Positions 10,078 through 19,700 of a stretch of DNA of 25,563 nucleotides are shown here, in pieces. Both the position numbers and the translations under genes were made by a program. This DNA comes from Coptodactyla brooksi (lineage: Eukaryota > Arthropoda > Insecta > Coleoptera > Scarabaeidae). The DNA lies in NCBI GenBank assembly GCA_033557675.1, contig JAWQRM010000254.1, positions 1 to 25,563 on the forward strand. The letters run 5' to 3'. A model generated the notes under the pieces. The model was not told the origin of the DNA. It was given only the letters and a program-made list of their open reading frames with translations, and ran no database searches. Positions within the stretch are counted from its first letter, which is position 1. Each line of letters starts with the position of its first letter.

Positions 10078-13000
10078 CTAGACATAAAAAAAAGAAAACT
10101 CGGAAAGTTAATAGTTTTGGTATCATACCATTCATCCATCCAGCACAAAATGATGTATAACTTATATATTTGTGGAAATCCCGTCTTTGATTTTTAATAC
10201 AGTTATCTGTTGAAATAATAGGTAATTGGGTACCACGTAAACTATTACTGTACACATCCTTTTCTGTTATACCCATTCCCACAACCTAAAATGAATTAAG
10301 ATTCTTGGAAGAATTCATATTCGCAGATTACCTAATAACATACCATTCCAATTATATCCGTTCTGTTTAGCGTTTTAGGCATTACAGATGACAGCCAATC
10401 CATACAAGCTGGTCTTACGAACTGTGTTAATGTAATCGGCGATTCCAGGAATAAAATGGATATGTCCGACCCATAATTTGTTTCGATGTCATAGTAATTT
10501 GGATGCATGACAACTTTCGAGATGTTTCTTTTTTGAGTATTGTCTTCATTGTTGTTTAAATCTACCATGTATTTTGCAAAGATAGCTTGGATGTGATCTG
10601 CTGTTTTTTTCCATGTACAGTGGGCAGCTAAAAGGATAGAAACATTTATAGTATTACCAAAAGCATTTTCCCACCTTCTTGATGGTCATAGAACGTCTGA
10701 ATATTTATCATATAGGATCTTTGCACAGGCGCAATGCCTTAAAATGACTGTTATTACATTATGGACATTGGATAAATTTCTGAAGGAATTGACGTTTGTT
10801 GATTTTCAAATGCTAATTGTGTAAAGGTTCTCCTAATAGGCATAATCCTTCAAAATAAATGAAAATCATATCCTTTTGTCCATTGTTGAATACAATGGAC
10901 AAACTAGTCCACTAATCTTATAATTGTCAGTTTCTCTAATGGTTAACCTTTACCATTATTTCATTTGTCTTTTTGTATTCTTAAAGGGATTTCTTTTACT
11001 AAATACAGTTTGGTATTCTATGTTTTATAAAATATGTCAAATTTATTTAAACACATGTTTATATATGATATACCTACCGGTGATAACAATATATTCAGAT
11101 ATTAGAGTCCCTCCACAAAAGAATCTGAAGTCACCAGTTTCTGAAGAATATAGTCCGGTATACCAAGGCCAATTTTGTACTGGATATCCATTTGCAATTA
11201 ACGGCTGGACATGTTCATTAATTCCACAAACTAAAAAATGTTCATTTAAGCCCTCCCTTTTGTTTAGTAACAAGTATAAAATATTTTACAAAGATAGTGT
11301 AAATTAGTTAATCGTTTTATAAAATAATTGATCTAAATACCAATCCAAGTATGTCTCTCATCCTCCTGATGAAGGTTTAAACCAAAATATATGTTGAGAG
11401 TAAGATTCTGAACAATTTTGTTGTGGTTGAGGTATTTGTTAGCTCCAGTAATCCAAGTATGGACAATATTATAAAAGAAAACTCGTAGTGTTCAGATCAT
11501 TGAATTTTTTTTTAAAAGAACAAAAGTTCGATAAACTACGCGAGGTTTAATAAAAAAATATAGTGTTTCCACAAAAAATCGCCTGGTGGCAAGAATTCAT
11601 GGTACACTATACCATTGAAATTAAAGAAAACAGTGAGCAGTGTCTTCATATGGCATCGAACGTTATGACCTTTTTTGGTCTTGGCTATTCAGGAAGCTTC
11701 TATTTGGGACGATTTAGTATTAATCCTGATTTTTGCATTTCTATAATTTGGTTTGCGATCTTTTTTATGCCATATAGTTTGATCAAACCTGGGTTAGGCC
11801 CTACATCCTGATATTTTGGATAAATTAAGATGTGCTGCCAGTGGTTAAGAATTGGTCAATATGCGTAGAGTAAAACCATCCACTACTTAAGGATGAGTTT
11901 TCTTCGGCCTTGGCTCTTCAGAATGCTTCAATTGGGACGATTCAGCATTACTTTTGACATCATATCCGTACACCCATGTACATTATCAATTATGACACAG
12001 TTAACCAGTGTTGGATCATTGTGGATTTCATTCAGCATTGCACTTAGTCACAGTTCAACAATTTTGGAACAAATTTTGTTCCACACGTTTCCTGCTTAAC
12101 ATATACTCAAAAATTGCTCGTGCTTAGCATATTTTAAACAAATTGAGCGAAATGATGATTCGTAATCTCTGATAGAGATTCAGCAATTGTCCATAATTAT
12201 TTTCTTCATTTTTTAACGTTGTCGTCGGTTGTTAACATGCTGCAACGTCCAGGGCATTCATCATCAACGTATTTATTACTCTGTTGGAAATGTTTTGAAT
12301 GCTTACTTTACTCATAGAAAACTCAGCAAAAGCAACGTTGAACATTTATTCTATTCTTAAAATAAAAAATTTGATGTAAACTTTGTTCCATTTTTTCGGA
12401 AGTTAAAAATTGTGGAGCACACCAAAATATGTGTAACCTTTTTGACCCTCAATCATAAATTTTGTATTCAAAAAATGCATAATATGGGCTAGATGGTTTT
12501 ATATCATAGAAACAATACAAATTACTACATATATAGTGGTAAATTTAGTTACTAATGTAAAAAACAAAAAATTAGCAATAAAAAAATTCAAAATACTATA
12601 GGTGAAAAAGAAACTTTTCGAGATGATACATTTTTTTTCTGATTTTCCATAACGATATAATCATGCCTGAAAGACATTTTGGTATAAGCCAAAAGCAACA
12701 TCCTGTTTAAAATAAAAATAAATTTAGGTGTGAACTTTTGACATCAAGACTGCGTGGTTCATTGTTTTATACCTATTAGTTTTTAACTTGTCATATACTG
12801 GTTAATTTGTCCACCTGGTATAACGGATTTCTGAATGTATAACTTAATTTCCAAAAAATGGTGGCAGAACTTCATAAGAGCTCATAAAAGCTGTCTTTGC
12901 TATCTTTACATAATATCAGTAAAATACCTACTAGGTTTGCATTTCACATGCTGCGAATTCCATCTACCATCAAACTGACAATACGACTCGCTATTTTTAA

Positions 13001-13913
13001 GTGCGGAAATAGGTTCATAATATTCTTTGCATACTGCGTGGGCAACAGTACCAACTGCTTGTTCTACTTTGCAAGATTGTTGTCCTTTCGTTGGGTCGTC
13101 ACACATAGCATGTAAACTAGGAGTTAATATGGCTGGACATTTAAATGTACCTAAAATGTCAATATGTATAAAAACTACACAAACAGATAGAGCATTTCAA
13201 AAGATACTGTTATTTCGAGAAAATTGGCCGCAAAATTTTTTATCTTCATCTGATCCATCGAAACAATCCAAGAACCCATTACAAACTGTCGATTCATCAA
13301 TGCAACCGCCACTTCTACATTTGAATTTGTGAACATCACATGCCGGCTGCTTACATGTTATGAAATCTTCATCCGAATCATCTCCGCAATCGTTGTTATT
13401 GTTACAAGTTGTATTAAGAGGAACGCATTTATTGTTTAAACAATTAAATTGATTTTGGCTAAAAGATAATTTATAATTTCGGAAATGACATGTGAATAAA
13501 TGAAATTTAATTACTTGCAATGATGTGTTAGTCTACAGCTGTGTTCATCTGAAGCGTCTATACAGTCCAACTTTTGATCACATCTTAGAGACTTTGGAAT
13601 GCATCCTCCGTAACGGCATCGAAAATGGTCCTTATTACATCTAAAATGAAACACACGATCTAATGTTATTTACAATAATGCAATATTATAACTTACGGGA
13701 TATGTGCACACAATTCTTTAAATTCATCCGAGGCATCTGAACAATCGTCTTTTCCATTACATATTTTATTTTTTGATATTTCCTTACCATCAGTGCAGAT
13801 AAACGTAGAATTTGTTTTGTACAGCAAAACTAAACAAAAATAAAATTGAACAGTTTTAAAGTTAATTTTTAAGTGAACAACTCACCTGCAAAAATCATAA
13901 ATTTTATAATCAT
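9872..13913 (-). CDS. modSP: Modular serine protease (ModSP/MSP), complete, 9 exons
   Basis: Spliced on the minus strand: 13913-13886, 13829-13697, 13640-13515, 13458-13208, 13150-12932, 11230-11078, 10627-10344, 10285-10129, 10077-9872; 1557 nt, 518 residues. All introns are GT/AG and every phase matches. Order: signal peptide (1-18), four LDLa modules (about 22-53, 55-89, 95-131, 136-172), a Cys-rich wonton-like module (184-254), and an S1 protease domain (about 263-518) with triad H306 (AAHC), D358 (SDIS) and S459 (GDSGGG). Known: insect ModSP autoactivates after pattern recognition and starts the clip-protease cascade to Spätzle/Toll. Inferred: the same secreted role. Odd: there is no separate sushi/CCP module, the protein is shorter than the roughly 600-residue relatives I recall, the first LDLa lacks two Cys, and Gly sits six residues before the catalytic Ser. 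The domain start PLIANGYPV lacks the Arg of trypsin-type zymogens. Confidence 0.92.
10129..10285 (-). CDS. modSP: modSP exon 8
   Basis: Encodes VVGMGITEKD (the position of the usual GWG motif, here GMG) to SFCAGWMN|G. The donor G|GTATGA is less typical than the others but is the only one that keeps the frame to exon 9. Confidence 0.88.
10344..10627 (-). CDS. modSP: modSP exon 7 (catalytic His and Asp)
   Basis: Begins CT|GCC CAC TGT (AHC, catalytic His306) and contains NYGSDISILFLESPI with catalytic Asp358. It ends IIGM|GTATGT in phase 0. Confidence 0.92.
10628..11077 (-). other. modSP: modSP intron 6
   Basis: 450 bp with no recognisable coding sequence. It contains a perfect 11-bp hairpin at 10875-10903 (arms TTTGTCCATTG and CAATGGACAAA, 7-nt loop). 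Confidence 0.7.
11078..11230 (-). CDS. modSP: modSP exon 6 (start of the protease domain)
   Basis: Encodes CGINEHVQPLIANGYPVQNW, then WPWYTGLY and FCGGTLISEYIVIT. The donor G|GTAGGT splits the first Ala of the AAHC motif. The hydrophobic new N-terminus after activation would lie near PLIANG. Confidence 0.9.
11231..12931 (-). other. modSP: modSP intron 5 (1.7 kb)
   Basis: Contains mariner debris at about 11560-12260. I looked for a Cys-rich phase-1 exon that could supply the missing sushi module and found none. Bases 12260-12930 are AT-rich with no recognisable content. Confidence 0.7.
11560..12260 (-). mobile_element. Two overlapping or tandem mariner transposase remnants
   Basis: Minus-strand translation shows mariner hallmarks. 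Near 12040-11900 it reads NEIHNDPTLVNCVI, WVYGYDVKSNAESSQ and EEPRPKK, around the first catalytic Asp region. Near 11760-11670 the same segment recurs in decayed form (PRPKK), followed by MVYHEFLPPG near 11610-11580. The repeated stretch (about 11676-11725 and 11903-11950) is spaced about 226 bp apart in the same orientation, which implies two insertions or an internal duplication. Frameshifts and stops are present. Confidence 0.72.
12932..13150 (-). CDS. modSP: modSP exon 5 (wonton-like module)
   Basis: Reads CPAILTPSLHAMC, QQSC, GTVAHAVCKEYYEP, SYCQFDGRW and KCKP. This spacing fits the wonton module of ModSP, a sushi-like fold with extra cysteines, better than a plain sushi domain. The donor A|GTAGGT (phase 1) joins exon 6 to give KCKPICG, where the Cys probably links the light chain to the protease domain. 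Confidence 0.85.
13208..13458 (-). CDS. modSP: modSP exon 4 (LDLa 3 and 4)
   Basis: Encodes two six-cysteine LDLa modules, ending with the motifs CGDDSDEDFITC and CFDGSDEDKKFC. The donor A|GTATCT (phase 1) is followed by a 57-bp intron, too short to hide another module. Confidence 0.9.
13515..13640 (-). CDS. modSP: modSP exon 3 (LDLa 2)
   Basis: A complete six-cysteine LDLa module: CNKDHFRCRYGGC, then LRC, DQKLDC and IDASDEHSC. Acceptor TTTTAG|A and donor AA|GTAATT; phases 2 and 2 match both neighbours. Confidence 0.9.
13697..13829 (-). CDS. modSP: modSP exon 2 (LDLa 1)
   Basis: The exon runs from the acceptor TTTGTTTAG to the donor CC|GTAAGT. It encodes the end of the signal peptide and an LDLa-like module, FICTDGKEISKNKICNGKDD, with the acidic SDASDE calcium-binding motif. 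Only four of the six usual cysteines are present; positions 1 and 3, which normally pair, are both absent. Confidence 0.88.
13886..13913 (-). CDS. modSP: modSP exon 1 (start codon, signal peptide)
   Basis: ATG at 13913-13911, reading MIIKFMIFA up to the donor G|GTGAGT (phase 1). With the next exon's VLLYKTNS it forms a short hydrophobic secretion signal. No in-frame upstream ATG gives a better signal. TTTTTTTGCAG directly before the ATG could also act as an acceptor, so a 5' UTR intron is possible. Confidence 0.8.
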
Positions 13914-13951
13914 GCTGCAAAAAAATATTGGTGGAGGTTAAGCATTTCTTG

Positions 13952-13959
13952 TTTATATA
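13952..13959 (-). promoter_or_regulatory. modSP: Possible TATA box of modSP
   Basis: The minus strand reads TATATAAA about 40 bp upstream of the ATG at 13913. That spacing would give a start site near 13925-13930 and a very short leader. It is only a sequence match in AT-rich DNA. Confidence 0.3.
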
Positions 13960-14459
13960 TACCTTTATTTAAATAAAATATATTTATTGCCATTTTTATT
14001 TCTTTAACCATTCATTAAGTGCTTTATCTCACAATACTTAAAATATATACCTTAATAATATTATTATTGTATAATATTCCAACAGCATCAAGCACATCAT
14101 TGTGCTGGCTAGTAGTAAAATATTCATGCCTTAGAGTTAACGATATACTTAATGTACATTCTTTTTGAAAAAAAGTAAAATAATGACATCGTAAAAATAT
14201 ACAGCAGACCTTCATGTAAAAATAGTGTTTTTATTTTACAAAGATCTAAAAATAAATTACAAAAATTATAGACGTATATGTATCACTTGTATAATTGGTC
14301 AGAAGAACAAATATGTCACTTCCATGGAGGTTTCATTTTCTTTTCTTTTGATTTGGCCCGGATATCGTCCTGTCCCTGGAATAAAGATGTTAAATCTTTA
14401 TGTTTGACTAAAACTGAGAAATTTTGATAAGTATGACATATCGCAATCAACTCAACAAA

Positions 14460-14745
14460 GCAGTAAGGTGCAGAATTTAATTGTTCAGATTTTGTCTGCG
14501 TGGTATAGACTTGGTAGTTTTAATCACAGTAATCCAGATACTTGCACTTTCGTAATTCGGATTCTGGTTCTTTTTGTGCAACATAATCCGACCAAACTTG
14601 GGTTAGGCCTTTAATATGTGAAAGTGTGTAATGCAATAGTAACTTCAAAAGTGATGTTTTGAATAAATTAAAATGTGCTGCCAGTTGTTAAGAAATGGCC
14701 AACACGTACAGAGTAAGCAGGTCCACTAGCTAAGTTGTGTATACT
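14460..14745 (-). mobile_element. Deleted mariner-like fragment related to 11670-11880
   Basis: Shares blocks with the modSP intron copy: AACTTGGGTTAGGCC (cf. AACCTGGGTTAGGCC near 11789) and AAATGTGCTGCCAGTTGTTAAG (cf. GATGTGCTGCCAGTGGTTAAG near 11830), in the same order and spacing. Minus-strand translation gives HKKNQNPNYES here and HKKDRKPNYRN there. No full domain survives. Confidence 0.65.
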
Positions 14746-14760
14746 TTTCTAAATGTTTCT

Positions 14761-14811
14761 ATTTAATGTCATTCTATTTAGTGTCATTCGTGGATTTTGT
14801 GAAAATCCACG
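14761..14811. repeat. Short tandem repeat next to a perfect hairpin
   Basis: ATTTAATGTCATTCT is followed by ATTTAGTGTCATTC, then by the perfect hairpin CGTGGATTTT-GTG-AAAATCCACG at 14789-14811. Confidence 0.75.
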
Positions 14812-15099
14812 CTAGAATTTAAACAAAACTTTATGCTTGGTTTCTTCTATAGACAAGAGCTGGCCCCCAAAAACTTGGCCCTTAAATTTTAAGTTTATAT
14901 CTTAAGGTATGTGGGGTAAAACTTTCTAACAAGGAGGCTGCTGCACAATTATTTTTGGAACAGTTATTGTAGATTAGTAGAGTAAAAGAACCTGAAACAA
15001 GCTAAAACTTCTTGTAATTGGAAAAGCAAACAAAATAAATAAATACCCCAAGGAATTACAATAATAAAGATATTCCTACGGATTACACATAGTAAAAAA

Positions 15100-15790
15100 T
15101 GTGGATTATTCAGTATCGTGAGAGTGGTAGACTTTCCGAGAAGATCCTGGGCTGTCACCATTCCTTAGAATTGTTAAGATCATTAAGGAGTGTATTTTAA
15201 GGTAATTCATAGCATGCATGGTCATGTTAAAGTTTGAATTGAAGTCATGTCATAGTTGAAAACATGCTATCCCACCTGCCCCCAATAAGTAAGCACACCT
15301 TAAGAAGTCCTGGGAGCTGTTTTGCTACGGACAGATTTGTACACTTTTGCACTGCCTCTTTGAATGAAAAAGTCGATATCCAAGTCATTTTCAATCCTGA
15401 AAATAACAAGATTATTGCCCAAGATGTTGAAGAAGCTGATAAGATTAGAAGAGTTGTTGATCAAGTCGCACGTATCATGGCCTGGGGTGGAGTGTGCCCC
15501 ACGGGGAAGACTCCACATGATATCCTGTTCTCAAATCTCATTATAGAAACTAGTCAACATTATTTAAACTTCATCATGTACAGCAAGTAGCCTTCCTGCT
15601 CCCTAGATTTTAACTGTATGATGAACTCATGTAGGCCTTCTAGGAAATGGGACAAAATAAATGTCTTGTGCACTTGTGATTTGTGAACGTAACTTATGCA
15701 CCGTTGTGGAGGTATACAAAAATAACTTCGCCAGGTCATCAAGGCAGAGGGTGCCTGAACTGACAACGAACCCATCATCGCCGTTCACAA
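15100..15790 (+). mobile_element. Mariner-like transposase remnant
   Basis: A + strand frame at 15264-15590 reads FNPENNKIIAQDVEEADK, then VARIMAWGGVCPTGKTP, typical of the region after the first catalytic Asp in a mariner lineage. Further on, near 15700-15760, QVIKAEGA resembles the C-terminal RLRxxIKAKG motif. Upstream sequence near 15125-15180 may be the N-terminal part. Stops and frameshifts show decay. Confidence 0.68.
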
Positions 15791-16002
15791 GAATAGAGAT
15801 ATAGCAGATTTTCTGTGTTTCTACTAATTAGATTGAATTGATAAAACAATAACGAAAATAGACCATTGGTGTCAACATGGGGTATAGTAACATCTGTTCT
15901 TATTAAATATTTAGTTCTTCAGGTATTAGGCGAACATGTTGGTACCAGACCACATAACTGACTACTGTATTACTGCTTTCAAAATGAAAATATTCAAAAT
16001 AC

Positions 16003-16034
16003 TTCTTGATAAGGCTAAAAGGCCTTATCAAGAA
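16003..16034. repeat. Perfect 13-bp hairpin
   Basis: TTCTTGATAAGGC and GCCTTATCAAGAA flank a 6-nt loop. It lies about 160 bp downstream of the centrobin stop codon, so it could be in that 3' UTR. An AATAAA on the minus strand overlaps the segment just outside it (near 16036-16041). Confidence 0.8.
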
Positions 16035-16193
16035 ATTTATTGCCTGAAAATATTAAAACAAGTATACATAATAAATCGTATCATGCCTTCATCACTAATT
16101 ATTGGTTTTTGCAAATGCGGAACGTTGTTGAATACAGCAACTTGAAAATTGTGCTCTTGACCATCTCCGCTTAATTAAAAATATATTTATAAT

Positions 16194-16773
16194 TTATACC
16201 TGTGCTTGCCACGTTGCGTATTCGGTAGGAATACTCTCAATTCCATTCCGAGCCATATGGTCTCCCGTAGGACTGCCAGACTGCTTCTGCAGTAGCATCT
16301 GAATGTACCTGTGTACATCATCTGCTTCTTGCTTTCTCGGTCGACTCGTGAGCGGTGTGTCTGTGGAATACACTTCCTGGGTATTCCGTTGGATGAGGTG
16401 TTGCGGAACATTTAGCGGCTGTACTGGCGGCTGGTTGTTCCTTATGAAATTTTGCTCATGAGCCTCATCTGCGCTCATCGCCAGAACTTCTTCCATGTTA
16501 TTGTACGACTTCGATTTTAGTAAGTTGAGTTGGTTTGCCAACTCGCGATCCGTCATTGGGCTTCTTCCGTTATTAATGATTTTCAATGCCTCCAGCCATT
16601 GGGCTTCCATTAGCTTATGCAGTTGTTTTGCCATGTGCTGTTTTCTTAATTGTTGATGTTGTAGTTTATGCTGGAGATTGTCAATAAGTTGTTGCGCTTG
16701 AGAGAGCTGAACTTGGTATAAACGGATCTCTTCCACATGTTTTTCCTCTAATAATCGAATTTCCAATGAATGC
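16194..16773 (-). CDS. Cnb: Centrobin last visible exon, with C-terminus
   Basis: The acceptor TTTTACAG|G completes Lys, then HSLEIRLLEEKHVEEIRLYQ, a Gln/His-rich coil, QLHKLMEAQWLEAL and DDVHRYIQMLLQKQ to EYATWQAQV and TAA (16196-16194). The sequence CAG|GTATAA at 16200 could instead be a phase-0 donor, in which case a further exon lies downstream. I found no candidate for one. Confidence 0.8.
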
Positions 16774-19700
16774 CTGTAAAACAATTTTAATTATGATAAT
16801 ATTGGAAAAAACTATAAATATTCTTTTACTATTGGGCCTTTGTTACAACTCATAGCATTTTTCATATACAATTGTAATTCAGGGTGTCCAGATGCCTTTT
16901 CATTTAAAAAGTCAAGTAATATCTAAAACTAATTAATGATGAAAGCAATATCTTAATTCAAAACTTAACGTTGTCAATTTTTTTTTTGCCTTTGCACACT
17001 AAGAATGTCAAGAGAAAATACAATGAAACAAAATAAAAGAAAATAAAAGACAAAACAAAAAATGTGGGAGATAAGATATCGTAATATTATAACAGGACTG
17101 TTAACTAATAGGGCGATGTTCGAAAATGGAACCATTTTCACATCGCCTATATTAGTTAACATTCATGGAGCAACATGATCTTGTCGCTCCAAATAAATCG
17201 GATGTTTTTGTGAAGTCACACCACTTGGAAATTCTGTTCTTAAATGTTGTGTTTGTCAATTCAGCAGTCAAATACATTGAAATGATGAAATCGATCATGC
17301 TTCCACAGGCCACTGAGAAGTACTAATTCTGTTATGTTGTTTATTCAATTCAACAAAACTTTAGCGTGAAGTGAAATATACCATACAATTCAACATACAA
17401 AATGCTACAAAATGGTAGCAATACAGAGATACAGGATGGTTTCATTTTCTAACATCGCATGCTGAAAATTTTCAGAACAAGGTGATCTAATCTTTTTATC
17501 CAGTACTGTATAACAACTGTAGAACCATATAAAACAAATTAAAATCTGCTTTCAACATGCAGGAACCAGCGTTGAAATATTTTCCAATTGGGAAAAAATA
17601 CATTTTTTTATTAAAGAATCAACATATTAAGAAATATCGGCACAAACAAAAATATATGATTTTTTTTTATTTAAATGTAAATTCGCAAAAAACAATTAGT
17701 TCTGTTAAAATACATACAGCTATAATGCACCGATTTCTTTAGTCCACTGAAGTTTATTATAAGTGGATTGCACTGTAGTTTTAAACATTTACTGTAATTG
17801 TTGATGACACAGTGAATTAGCGATATCTTTTCCTTTTTCAAGTTTATTGTATAAAACCATACCATACTTCGTTATATTAACACCTTGAAGACATTGACTA
17901 TCAGCGACTTATTAGCTAATTAATTCCCTTAGTACTAATTACAATACAATATTAAATATGATGGAAGAATGGTAATCAGTTTTAATGATAGCTAATTTTT
18001 TTAATGGAAAAAGTTACACCAAATGACTAGTATTCACTGGACACCCTGATAATGATTCTGTCATTCAAACTACTTACTTATCAGCTATTTGTTGTATGTG
18101 TGTAGCGGCAGTTTTAGCAACAATAACTTCCCTCTTTTTTAGGTCGTCTTCCAATTCCCCTCGGGCCCGTTCAAGTTGTAGTTGGAAATCTAACAGCTTC
18201 TCTTTGACAACGCGTTCAACTTGCTCTTGGTAAAAGTATTTTAAGTCTAGTTTCTCTTTTTCATTGAACTCCTTGGCCTTGGCCAATTCTTTTTGCAGGT
18301 CTTTCTAAAAAGGGTAGATAACCAAGTTGTTGTGGACTTAATTAAAATATTATACTGTTTACCTCAATTTTTTTGTGATTATCCACATCCGTTAATAACT
18401 TTTGGCTTTGTTTTTCTAAAGTTTCGATTAAACTATCACGTTCCTTGACCATTGTATCGAATTTCATACAATTCTCTTTTAATCTACTCAATTCTCTCTG
18501 ATATTCATCCAGTTTTTTTCTTTCATTTTCAGCTTCAGCTTTGGTATTCGCTAACTCATTATTAGTTTCTTTAAGTAACTCATCTTTTCCTGCTATGTTA
18601 GCTTTCATTTGGTTACAGGTATCGTTTTCCAATTTTAATTCTTTTTCTAAACCATCAATCTTTTTATTTAATCTTTGAATTTCGTTTGTTAAATCAATAA
18701 TTAATTTTTCCATTTCCTTGTTTTTCTCTTGTGTCGTTTGCATGATCAAGTACGACTTTTTAATTTCATTCTCATAGTGGGTAATTTTCTAAAATCAATT
18801 AGTCTCATATAAAGCAAGTATTGTTTAGGTTGAGCATTGGCTATAAGTAAATATTATATTCGTCAGGGCTTAATTAACTACAATTCCTAATTACAATTCA
18901 AGAAATCGAAGAATTTCTTTTGATTGCTTTTTGTATTACACAAAATAGATCTGCCACAATTTCAATACTTCATTAATTTTATTGTTGTATAATTAGGGTC
19001 ATTGTAAAACAAATAAATGGTTTTAAATATAAGGTTTTGTATATTGTGTTGTAAACTTTTCCAAAAAATGAACATTTTAAACAAATAATATTTAAACATG
19101 TTATGCATTTGGATTTGGAAATGGCAACTGAACAACTAAGCTGAACAGTATTTCTTCATATTGGTTATGCATCATTAACGAAATAAAAATTACCTCAGCA
19201 GCTTGCGATAAATTTTCTGTATGTTGGCCTTGTATTTCCTTGATTTCCAGTTCGAGGGTATCACGTTCATTTACGAGTGTTTGTAGTCGCACAGCTACCT
19301 GTTCCCAAGCCTTGTGAAATCGTAATATTGCATCATCTTTGGCTTCGTCAACACGTACAGCGGCCGTCAAACGATCTTGGAGTTCCAACAGTTTCTTTTG
19401 TAGTTGCTGTATGACTTGTTCGCAGCGCTAAAATTAATTAAAAATTATACCGGGCGCCTAATAAAAATACATATGAACATGTCACTTTGATATTTACAGA
19501 TCAATTTTAACCATTTAAAAACTAAACTGTATAAAATTTTTTTAACTACAAATCTACAATGTTAATATTAAACTAGTCATAACTGATGATTAAACGTGGG
19601 TATAGGAATATGACATCAAAACTGAGGGTCAATTGTGCCAGTCGAAGCTTCCAGAAGATCCAAGATCGAAAAAAGCTCGTCAAGTTCAATAAAATGTGAA

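Larger units (their letters stand above)
13960..16193. other. Region between modSP and centrobin
   Basis: No exon could be supported. It contains a mariner-derived fragment (about 14460-14745, minus), a hairpin with a short tandem repeat (14761-14811), a mariner-like remnant (about 15100-15790, plus) and a perfect hairpin at 16003-16034. The modSP promoter and the centrobin 3' UTR must also lie here. Confidence 0.7.
16774..18077 (-). other. Cnb: Centrobin intron (1.3 kb)
   Basis: Almost entirely taken up by the inverted-repeat-bounded element at 16880-18048. No coding sequence was recognised on either strand. Confidence 0.75.

Noticed and set aside
10924..11307. Long + strand open frame
   Set aside because: Antisense shadow of modSP exon 6 plus AT-rich intron; no family resemblance.
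12897..13332. + strand open frames over the modSP LDLa/wonton exons
   Set aside because: Antisense shadows of the Cys-rich exons, which explain the sequence fully on the minus strand.
15264..15590. 108-codon open frame as a host gene
   Set aside because: The content (MAWGGVCPTGKTP) is a mariner transposase fragment flanked by stops and frameshifts.
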